64,000 bases of DNA, from assembly GCF_000208745.1 (NCBI RefSeq), contig NC_030850.1, positions 1,901,884 to 1,965,883 of the forward strand, read 5' to 3'. Shown one piece after another: positions 46,141 through 54,713 of this stretch. Each line of letters opens with the position of its first letter. Position 1 is the first letter of the stretch. Origin of the DNA: Theobroma cacao (Eukaryota; Streptophyta; Magnoliopsida; Malvales; Malvaceae). The notes below the pieces were generated by a model. The model searched no databases. It was not told where the DNA came from and saw only the letters and a list, made by a program, of their open reading frames with translations. Position numbers and translations under genes: made by a program.

Positions 46141-48081
46141 ATGGGTTCTTTCTCTCTCATTTCTCTCTTTACCCTCTCCTTATTTTGTTGTAGCTGCTTG
46201 ATACACGCTCAGCAGCCTTATGTTGGACGAAAAACAACAGATTGCACAAATCCAGATACTTCAGATTCTGTTCTTGGTTACACCTGTAATGGCTTAAACA
46301 GGAGTTGCCAAAGTTACCTGATTTTCAGATCCCAACCCTCATTCAATACCGTTGCATCAATATCCAATCTCTTGTCTTCTGACCCATCTCAAATTGCTGA
46401 GATAAATGAGGTTTCTGAGACCGCGTCATTTGAAACAAACCAGATGGTGATAGTTCCTGTCAACTGCTCATGTTCTGGTGACTACTATCAGGTAAACACA
46501 ACCTATACTGTTCAGAGTGGGGACGGCTACCTTTTGATTGCAAATAACACCTTCCAAGCCCTCTCAACATGTCAAGCTATACAGAACCAGCAGCCTGATA
46601 TTCCTTCTCAAAGTTTGACCATTGGATTGAGAATAACGGTTCCTCTTAGATGTGCTTGTCCCACAAAGAATCAAACTGATGCAGGAATTAACTATCTGTT
46701 GAGCTACCTAATTGCTGAAGGTGATAGTGTTCCAGGTATTAGTCAGTTGTTTGGGGCAGATACCGCAAAGACTCTTGAAGCTAATGAGCTTTCCGATCCC
46801 ACCATTAATTTCTTCACCACACTTTTGGTTCCCCTTCAGGACCCACCGTCTAAAATCACAGTGCCCTCTCCACCCGCACCCCCACCTTCATCTCCACCTC
46901 CACCTCCACCTCCACCTTCTCCCAGTGGAAGCTCAAACAAAACATGGATTTATATTCTTGTTGGTGTTCTTGGGGGAGGTGCTCTTATATTGGTTGTTGG
47001 CGCAGTGATTTTTTGTGTGTTCTTCCGTAAAAGCAAGAAGAAACCTGACTTGATCATCACCTCAGAAAGTTTTGAAGCTCATGGAAAACCATTGAAGAAA
47101 AAGTTGGATGATGAGTCCCAGGACGTCTTGGATAGTATGTCAAATATAGCTCAATCTCTCAATCTCAAGCTGTACAAATTTGAAGAATTGCAGGTTGCAA
47201 CAGATAACTTCAGCCCCAGCTGTCAGATTAAAGGATCAGTTTACCGCGGTGTAATTAAAGGTGATTTTGCTGCTATTAAGAAAGTACATGGAGATGTGTC
47301 AAAGGAGATAGAATTATTGAACAAGGTCAACCACTCAAATCTTATTCGCCTTTCTGGAGTTTGTTTCCAAGATGGGCACTGGTATCTGGTCTATGAGTAT
47401 GCCGTCAATGGAGCATTGAGCGATTGGATCTTTCACAACGACAACAGCGGAAAATACTTAAGCTGGAAGCAGAGAATTCAGATTGCATTAGATGTAGCCA
47501 CAGGACTAAACTACCTCCATAGCTTCACCAATCCTCCTCATGTCCACAAGGACTTGAAATGCAGTAATGTTCTTCTTGATGGTGATTTCAGGGCTAAGAT
47601 TGCAAACTTTGCTCTTGCAAGGGCAACGGAAGGGCGTGAGGGCCAATTTGCCTTGACAAGGCACATTGTTGGGACAAAGGGTTACATGGCTCCTGAGTAT
47701 GTGGAAAATGGCTTTGTCTCCACAAAGCTTGATGTTTACGCATTCGGGGTTCTTTTGTTGGAAATAATAACCGGGAAGGAGGCTGCTGCATTCTATGGTG
47801 AGGAATACATGAACTTATCAGACATCTTAAGCAATGTGCTTCATGAGAAAGATGGAGAGGAGAGTTTGAAGCATTTCATTGACCCCTTCATGCTAGAGAA
47901 TTATCCTTCAGAACTTGCCATACTTGTTGTCAAATTGATAAATACTTGCTTAAAGAAAGATCCAACTGCTCGCCCAGCTATGCAAGAAATTGTGCAGTCT
48001 CTGTCAAGAATTCTGACCACCTCATCGAGGGATTCATCAAGCAACATGTCGTGGTCTCAAGCATCTAGTGGGAGCTACTGA
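46141..48081 (+). CDS. LYK5: LysM receptor-like pseudokinase, LYK5-like
   Basis: A plasma-membrane receptor of the chitin-sensing LYK4/LYK5 branch. It is a single exon of 646 aa. Features in order: signal peptide (1-24, ending HAQQ); three LysM domains with the paired CxC signatures CSC and CAC (about 28-230); a Pro-rich linker (about 236-262) encoded by a CCACCT-type repeat; one TM helix (about 268-292); and a kinase domain from about 344. Catalytic positions are altered. The Gly loop reads IKGSVYRGV, HRD is HKD (about 468-471), and DFG is NFA (about 487). The ATP-site Lys is kept (AIKK). The activation segment is present up to GTKGYMAPEY. Known LYK5 is kinase-dead and signals through CERK1. 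The start is the ATG at 46141, just before the hydrophobic signal; the frame continues upstream only through non-ATG codons. The next gene is a tandem relative 1.1 kb downstream. Confidence 0.93.
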   Translation: MGSFSLISLFTLSLFCCSCLIHAQQPYVGRKTTDCTNPDTSDSVLGYTCNGLNRSCQSYLIFRSQPSFNTVASISNLLSSDPSQIAEINEVSETASFETNQMVIVPVNCSCSGDYYQVNTTYTVQSGDGYLLIANNTFQALSTCQAIQNQQPDIPSQSLTIGLRITVPLRCACPTKNQTDAGINYLLSYLIAEGDSVPGISQLFGADTAKTLEANELSDPTINFFTTLLVPLQDPPSKITVPSPPAPPPSSPPPPPPPPSPSGSSNKTWIYILVGVLGGGALILVVGAVIFCVFFRKSKKKPDLIITSESFEAHGKPLKKKLDDESQDVLDSMSNIAQSLNLKLYKFEELQVATDNFSPSCQIKGSVYRGVIKGDFAAIKKVHGDVSKEIELLNKVNHSNLIRLSGVCFQDGHWYLVYEYAVNGALSDWIFHNDNSGKYLSWKQRIQIALDVATGLNYLHSFTNPPHVHKDLKCSNVLLDGDFRAKIANFALARATEGREGQFALTRHIVGTKGYMAPEYVENGFVSTKLDVYAFGVLLLEIITGKEAAAFYGEEYMNLSDILSNVLHEKDGEESLKHFIDPFMLENYPSELAILVVKLINTCLKKDPTARPAMQEIVQSLSRILTTSSRDSSSNMSWSQASSGSY

Positions 48082-49196
48082 TGGCACCGTGGCTGAAATG
48101 GAATCTTGAGTTACTTTTAGTTAGCTTTTAGCTTCTATTTTATTTTTTTATCAAGTTTTTGCAAGTTTTATGGCCTTCTCTGCCAAACCCTGTCTCCCTC
48201 ATTTTCTAGTTGGCTGCACCATGAGTTGAGTTAATTCACATCTGCAATGGCTGCACTTGCAGTTCTTCTTTTTTGCTATTCATTTTCCAGATATATTTGA
48301 ACAGTTTGCCATGATAATTAGTTGTTCCCTACGTTGCTTTTAAAAGATACTAAGCAATTTAAACGTGTACAAATGAAGCATCTGATTGGATATATAACCA
48401 TGGCGGTCACCATCTGCAATATCTAAAAAACCAATTTAAGTGAGAATTTCTCAGGATCCCGGTATTTGGATTTTGCCTAGAACTCCAATGAACAACCTGA
48501 CAAATGCATCAACAGACAATTTATCTTATTAAATATTGAAAAAAGATGATTAGCAGGCTGGAATGTACTCACCTAATGCATAGGTATGGTTCACAATAAG
48601 AACAATAAAAATGATGTTTTGTTAAACGTCTCTTAGCTTGATGAGAACCAGTCATTTGTGGAAGGCATGGAATTCTTTTTCAAACCAACCAATCCCCATT
48701 TTTACTCATAAAATCTATATCAGTAAAATAGCTATGCTGACCCAATAGGTTGAATACTGAATCATATGAAGTCGGGTTTTCCATCCCATGTGAAACTGTA
48801 ATTAAATTCTCATAATATAGTAACTAGATACTATTATCCTCCATTTTTTTAATCTTATCTTATATTTCTATCATTTTCATGACTCCTGAATTAATAATAG
48901 AAGGTTACTTCAGATTGTTAACCCAACTGCTTGCTTTCATAAAGGGAAAACTTCAACGCTGTTTAACGATTCCTCTTCTTAATTTTTAAGTCATTTTCAT
49001 TTATTTAGAGTTGGTCTAATCTTTATACCAACTGGAAAATCTTAAATAATTGAAGTGCCTGAGGGGTTGATCTTCCAGGTAAAGTCCAGTATTTAGCACA
49101 TTTAAGTCAACAGATTTTTATTTTGTTGTTTTTTCCATCTGTGCAAACATATGAATGTTTCTCAGACATATCTATAAACCTTCTCACCTTCCTGGC
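48082..49196. other. Spacer between the two tandem LysM kinases
   Basis: 1.1 kb of AT-rich DNA serving as 3' region of the first and promoter of the second kinase. No other feature seen. Confidence 0.6.
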
Positions 49197-51059
49197 ATGG
49201 ATCAGTTTCTGCTCAGTTTCTTCATATTCTTCGGTATTTTCATGCCAAAGCTCCATGCTCAACAAAGTTATTCAGGAAACTCAGTGATGGACTGTGATGC
49301 TAGCAATGAAACAGGGCCATCTTCAGCTTTTCTTTACACTTGCAACGGTCAAAAGCTATCCTGCCAGGCCTTTCTCATCTTCAAATCTCAACCTCCTTAT
49401 AATTCAGTCTCGACCATCTCAAATCTTACGTCTGCAGATCCTTTGGAGCTCGCTTATATCAACAATATTTCACTTTCTACAATCTTGCCTCCAAACAAAG
49501 AGGTGATTGTTCCAGTGAATTGTTCATGTTCAGGTCAGTACTATCAGGCCAACACCTCTTACATCATTCCAAGTATGCACGACACTTATTTTTCGATTGC
49601 CAACAATACCTATCAGGGGTTGTCCACCTGCAAATCTCTTTTGCAGGAGAATGTCTATGGTGGTTCAAGCTTGCAAGCTGGTTTAGTTTTGAAAGTACCA
49701 CTTAGATGTGCTTGTCCTACAATCAATCAAACTTCAAATGGTACTAAATTTCTATTGACTTATGTGGTTGATTGGGGGGATACTGTTTATGATATTAGTA
49801 AGAGATTCAATTCTAGTACAATAAGTGTGGCTGATGCAAATGGAATTGATTTAGATGATGCAGTTATTTTTCCCTTTACAACAGTTCTTGTTCCACTGTC
49901 AACCAAACCCTCAAGCTCGCAAACAATAATTCACTTTCCGCAGCCACCCTATTCTTCTCCCTTCACTCCAATAAATTTGAAGAGAACTTCAAGGAAAGGA
50001 CCAATTGCTTGGATTGGAATTGGAATTTCCTTGCTAGTCCTCTGCCTTCTGTTGGTGGTCTTACTACATCATAGGAAGAAAACAAGGGAGGCTGCCCGAA
50101 AACTTCAACTGGGGAGAAAGAAATGGGAGTTACCCAAGGATTTCGTAGTTAGCATAGATCAAAGTTTGAAAGTTTATGACTTTGAAGAACTAGAGGTGGC
50201 CACTGAAGATTTCAGCCACAAATACAAGATGGGTGGTTCGGTTTATAGAGGTGTTCTCAATGGAGAATCACTGGCCATTAAAAAAATGAGCAAAGATGTA
50301 GATAAGGAGGTAAGTTTGCTGAAACGGATTAATCATTTCAATCTAATAAGCCTTCGCGGGGCTTGTGAGCACTCTGGTGTTTTCTACCTTGTTTATGAGT
50401 TCATGGAGAATGGTTCTCTAAAGGAGTGGCTTCAAAAGAAGAGTTGTCAAAGATTTCATATTTGGAATTACAGAATTCAGATTGCTTTAGATGTTGCTAA
50501 TGGGCTTCACTATCTTCACAACTTCACTTCTCCAGCCTATGTGCATAAGGATATTTGCAGTGCCAACGTGCTACTCGATGGAGATTTGAGGGCTAAGATT
50601 GCGAACTTCAGTCTTGCACGATCAGCAGAAAGAGAAGAAAGCAGAAAGTCATTAATGTGGAGTTCTCTGGGAACAAAGGGCTACATGGCACCTGAATATA
50701 TGGAGTATGGCTTGGTGACACCTGAAATGGATATATATGCCTTTGGGGTTCTCCTGCTGGAACTGATTACAGGAAAGGAAGCTGTTTTTAAGCAGGATGG
50801 AAAGGAGGTACTATTATCAGAAGCAATATTAACAATTATGAAAGGAGAAAATGCAGATGCTGAACTTGATGGTTTATTAGATCCTAGCCTGAAAGGACAC
50901 CTCTGGAAGGAACTTGCTCGTCGAATGGTCAAATTGAGCATCAACTGCTTGGCAGAAGAACCAGAAATCAGACTGAGCATGGCTGAAGTTGTTTCATATC
51001 TGTTGAGGATTCAACTGGATGCACAGCGATCAGAATCCTTTTCTTCAGAGTGGCGTTAA
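49197..51059 (+). CDS. LYK4: LysM receptor-like pseudokinase, LYK4-like
   Basis: A tandem paralogue of the preceding LysM kinase. It is a single exon of 620 aa from the ATG at 49197, which places a clean signal peptide (ending KLHAQQ) at the N-terminus. An earlier ATG at 49155 would add 14 polar residues. Three LysM domains carry CSC and CAC motifs. The linker is Ser/Pro-rich but has no long Pro run. The TM helix is at about 269-292 and the kinase domain starts at about 325. HRD is HKD (about 449-452) and DFG is NFS (about 472). Lys of the AIKK motif and GTKGYMAPEY are kept. In Arabidopsis LYK4 assists LYK5 and CERK1 in chitin perception. The LYK4 label rests on overall resemblance and position; a tree is required to separate LYK4 from LYK5. 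Confidence 0.9.
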   Translation: MDQFLLSFFIFFGIFMPKLHAQQSYSGNSVMDCDASNETGPSSAFLYTCNGQKLSCQAFLIFKSQPPYNSVSTISNLTSADPLELAYINNISLSTILPPNKEVIVPVNCSCSGQYYQANTSYIIPSMHDTYFSIANNTYQGLSTCKSLLQENVYGGSSLQAGLVLKVPLRCACPTINQTSNGTKFLLTYVVDWGDTVYDISKRFNSSTISVADANGIDLDDAVIFPFTTVLVPLSTKPSSSQTIIHFPQPPYSSPFTPINLKRTSRKGPIAWIGIGISLLVLCLLLVVLLHHRKKTREAARKLQLGRKKWELPKDFVVSIDQSLKVYDFEELEVATEDFSHKYKMGGSVYRGVLNGESLAIKKMSKDVDKEVSLLKRINHFNLISLRGACEHSGVFYLVYEFMENGSLKEWLQKKSCQRFHIWNYRIQIALDVANGLHYLHNFTSPAYVHKDICSANVLLDGDLRAKIANFSLARSAEREESRKSLMWSSLGTKGYMAPEYMEYGLVTPEMDIYAFGVLLLELITGKEAVFKQDGKEVLLSEAILTIMKGENADAELDGLLDPSLKGHLWKELARRMVKLSINCLAEEPEIRLSMAEVVSYLLRIQLDAQRSESFSSEWR

Positions 51060-51309
51060 AAGCAGAAACTATATATACAAGTAGTATTCTTCATTCCAGT
51101 TTCAATAATACACAAGCTTAATTCTTCTGTAAATTGTGTACATAGATTACATGGACCTGTTTGAGGTTTAACAATTGTACTATTGCTCTTGTTCTTCACA
51201 TAAAACACAAGCCAAACATCTTCAAAACTGAAAACCAAGCAAAACCTGTACATTAGATCATTCCATACTGGATATTACATGAAATGAACCTAGGGATTTA
51301 CTGCAACTG
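51060..51309. other. Shared 3' spacer of convergent LysM genes
   Basis: Only 250 bp separate the LYK4-like stop (+) from the NFP-like stop (-). Plant 3'UTRs of ordinary length would overlap here. Confidence 0.7.
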
Positions 51310-53163
51310 TCAACGAGCTATGACTGGATTGATGATTTGAGCAAGTTCTGTTTCTATCCCTGAAGCCCAAGAGCCTTCCGATGTCTCAAAAGATGACTGA
51401 ATAAGAACAGAAAGGCTAAAGACGATTTCCGCCATGCTTGGCCTAGCCAGAGGATTCTCTTGTGTGCAGGCCATGGCCAGTGTTACCAAGCTTAGAGCAC
51501 CATCAATGGGATAAAAGCTCTCCAAGTTTGGATCCATCCATGTCCTTAGCCTCTTCTCCTTCTTCTCGTCAATTTCTAAGACTTCCCTTAGATTCTTCCA
51601 CAACAAGAAAATCTCACCATTTTCTTTTGTTGCCATGGCTTCCTTTCCTGAGAGCAACTCTAATAGTACAACCCCAAACGCAAAAACATCCACTTTTGGC
51701 ATTACATTATTTGTAGTGGTTCTAGCCATGAAGAAATTAGCAATCTTGGCCCTAAACGTGGAGTCAAGAAGTATATTACTTGTTCTGATATCCCTGTGGA
51801 CGATGTTTGGTTGAGTGTGTTCATGCATGTATTGCAGGCCATTGGCCACATCAAGTGCTACATGCAACCTCTGGCTCCAGGTGAGAAAGGCTACATGGCT
51901 TGAGGAAGATGAAGATTTTGGATGCAACCACTTATCCAGTGATCCATTTTCAGCATATTCATAAACCAAGAAGCAATTGCCATCTGAATCAGCTGAGACA
52001 CCCATTAACTTCACCAGATTTGCATGATTTACTTTCTGTAAAATCTTTAGTTCCTCTGTAACATCATCCTTTGTTTTCTTTATGGCTAACAGTTTCCCAT
52101 CAATAATGGCCCTGTACACGGATCCTCCAATCCTGCAGTGCTCATTGAGGTTCATGGTTGCTACCATAATCACGTCAACCTCATACATGACGGGCTTGCC
52201 TAAGTAGCCAGAAACTCCAGGCAATAGCTTGTTTTGTATGATCTGTGGCTGGAAACTTTGACTTTTTGTAAGTGCCTTCTCTGTAATCAAACCAACCGTC
52301 TCCAAAGAGGAACCATTGCGCTTAAAAATCTTCTTTCTCTCATAAGTTAACCAAGCTGCTAAAAGGAAAACAAACAAAGAGCCTACTGTGCTTATAACAA
52401 CAATCAGGATCCTCGGATGTTTGGATTTGTTTCCTCTCAAAGGAGAGAGGTGAGTTTGAGAGAGAACCGGCAATTTCAACACAGGGATCATCAATGGAGG
52501 AATTACCACCAAGCTAATATTCTGGTAACTATTTAACTTATTTTCATCAACGATATCTAGTGGTGATGCATTAAACTTAGCACTTACACTCCAAACACTA
52601 TCATTGGGTTGCCACACATAGCTAATAAAAAATTCAGTACTTCCATTCCCATGGTCTTTGGAAGGGCACTTGCAGAACAAAGGAAATACCACTTTGTCAC
52701 CAACCTTCAATTTTCTTGGATCTCGATCGGGGTTCATGTCTTCCACTGCAGTGTAATTGGTGAGATTCTCAAAAGTAGTGGTTGAAACTATGTAGAAGGT
52801 GTCACCAGGCTTGATGTTGTAAGTGATATTGGCAAAGTAATGCTTCCGGGTGCAACCACAGGTTATGGGTACCAACAATAGTTGGCCTGGGAACAACTGG
52901 GTATCCACAGAAGCCAAGTTACTTGCTCTTGCTGTCTCTGGGGGACTGGTTCCAAACAGATCAGATATCTTTTGCAGGTCCAAAAAGTCTGGTTCCTGGG
53001 AAAAATACGCAGCATATGTTGAGCATGAGGTGGATGACTTCGAGCAGGAAAAGTCTGCACCATTGGTATGTGGTGACTGAGCACTGATATAGGAGGCAAA
53101 AAAGTAGTTAAGTATAAAAAATAGAACTTGCATGGATTTGAGAGAGAGCACAGAAATTGCCAT
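51310..53163 (-). CDS. NFP: LysM receptor-like kinase of the NFP/NFR5/LYR type
   Basis: The intronless gene encodes 617 aa from the ATG at 53163. The frame runs further up, but the signal peptide fits this start, as in Medicago NFP. Three LysM domains have the NFP-type CGC and CKC motifs (VPITCGCTRKHYF, LFCKCPSKD). A TM helix follows at about 251-275. The kinase keeps Lys (AIKK) and HRD (VHRDIRTSNILL, about 454), but DFG is NFF (about 474). Directly after ANFFMARTTTNN comes PKVDVFAFGVVLLE, so the activation segment and APE motif are absent. This deletion is the signature of the NFR5/NFP clade. The C-terminal block (MDPNLESFYPIDGALSL) and final VIAR also match. In legumes and Parasponia these receptors perceive Nod or Myc lipo-chitooligosaccharides with LYK3/CERK1-type kinases. 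In non-nodulating plants the mycorrhizal role is likelier. Confidence 0.93.
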   Translation of the reverse strand: MAISVLSLKSMQVLFFILNYFFASYISAQSPHTNGADFSCSKSSTSCSTYAAYFSQEPDFLDLQKISDLFGTSPPETARASNLASVDTQLFPGQLLLVPITCGCTRKHYFANITYNIKPGDTFYIVSTTTFENLTNYTAVEDMNPDRDPRKLKVGDKVVFPLFCKCPSKDHGNGSTEFFISYVWQPNDSVWSVSAKFNASPLDIVDENKLNSYQNISLVVIPPLMIPVLKLPVLSQTHLSPLRGNKSKHPRILIVVISTVGSLFVFLLAAWLTYERKKIFKRNGSSLETVGLITEKALTKSQSFQPQIIQNKLLPGVSGYLGKPVMYEVDVIMVATMNLNEHCRIGGSVYRAIIDGKLLAIKKTKDDVTEELKILQKVNHANLVKLMGVSADSDGNCFLVYEYAENGSLDKWLHPKSSSSSSHVAFLTWSQRLHVALDVANGLQYMHEHTQPNIVHRDIRTSNILLDSTFRAKIANFFMARTTTNNVMPKVDVFAFGVVLLELLSGKEAMATKENGEIFLLWKNLREVLEIDEKKEKRLRTWMDPNLESFYPIDGALSLVTLAMACTQENPLARPSMAEIVFSLSVLIQSSFETSEGSWASGIETELAQIINPVIAR

Positions 53164-54713
53164 TGATAACAAGCTGTGAGTCAAGCTTATTAGTGCATTA
53201 GGCCCTGAAGCAGTATATTTCATAGGTGCTACGATGAAAAAAGTCTTAGGTTGTCTCACTTAAGGTTGATGGAAAAGCTAAAAATCATTGCTATTTTGTT
53301 AACATGTAGCTTTCCATATGAATAAATAAGTTTTTCAACTAAAAATCCAAGTGGCCCTTGTCTCTAGCTTTGATCTTAAATGATAACATGGTTTTCTTCT
53401 CCTCCATAACACAGAAGAAAATCAAAGATGACAAAACTTCTATTACTTCCAGCATTTTCTGGATTATACTTCAATTTCTGGTAGGAATCTTTTGATTAGT
53501 GTCAGATTAGTTTAATGCAATTACCCAAGTCAGGACGGCAAGCGGTTGCAATCCCACAAAAAAAGTAAGTAAGCTGACCTATATGAGCTAACTAAAATGA
53601 CAACTCCCGCATCAGTATACATTTAAAATTGATTGAGAGAATATTCTAGTTGGTCTTGCACTGTACACTAATTGCATCTCAATGATGAAAACTGACAAAA
53701 TCTACTAGCATTAAATCCTACATGAGGGACTTAAGTTGCCCACAGAAATGCTTACAGTTTGGCTTGCTGGAAACGTCCAGTAACGGGAACTTAGCCTTCT
53801 GCCTTTCTGGATCAATAGATACAACCAGCACAGACAAAGAACAGAGATAAACAAACAAAATGAGCCAGCTTTATTATTAGAAAAGAAGAAAAGAAATAGT
53901 TCTGCAGGTTTTTATTACCTTTGGCGCCCTTAGCTCACTTCAGTACACAGTATAAGTTCCTTTTTCCTTTTATCATCCCTTTCAACATAATTTTCTTCCT
54001 CCTTTCCCCTCACGATTTCCCCCTAGTCATGATCTCGTCCCTTATTGTTTCTTACATCCAGACAGTTGGCCAGTAGAAGATGTCAAAAGGTTGCTTTCCA
54101 ACTTAAGAGATAGTAGTATAACCCTGAATTTATTTTCAATTCTTTTGTTCAAATCATTAAAAAAAAAGGAAAAGAATAACACTACTAACAATATACAATC
54201 CAATCACGTGAACTGAATAATGCCAAATATGATAAAAAAAAGGGTGGGGTGGGGGGGGAAGGGGCCCTAAAAGATCTTGCTTTCCCTGAATATTAGCTAG
54301 TTCAAAGCCAGAGATGAATAAAATTATTAACAGACAAATTCTACCTGCATCTTCAGTGCAACAGAAATATGAAGATACTTTGAACACTGTAATGCAGTAA
54401 AATTCAGATTTTGCCTATGGTCCTGAAAATCTGCAATTCCAGAAAAATAATATGGTGCCACTGATTTCACAATGATTACACTAAGAGTTTTGAGAAAGAT
54501 TTTGCCTTCATTTGCTGAGCCAGTTTTATCTGTCAAATTTCATTTGATAATCTGTTCCAACAGGTTTGCAACCCAGATACACCAAAAGATAAAAAAGCAC
54601 TAATGCAGTTTCCTGCCTGCAGGAAGTAAAAAAAAAATGGTGGGGTAGGGGTTGGCAACCCAATAAGACCATGCTGCTAAATGCTTTGCTTTGTAGAAGA
54701 TAATTATTCAACT
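53164..54713. other. NFP promoter and intergenic region
   Basis: No supported gene. It contains a G-rich tract at about 54243-54264. The short - strand frames at 54157-54711 have no motif and lie in the 3' region of the PPR gene. Confidence 0.5.
54243..54264 (+). repeat. G-rich tract with G-quadruplex potential
   Basis: Several runs of four or more G separated by single bases or AA, in the 3' flank of the PPR gene. It could fold as a quadruplex on the + strand. Confidence 0.6.

Noticed and set aside
53164..53259. Longer N-terminus for the NFP-type receptor
   Set aside because: The outermost start is GTG, and the ATG at 53223 adds a polar stretch before the signal peptide. The ATG at 53163 gives the length seen in NFP/NFR5.
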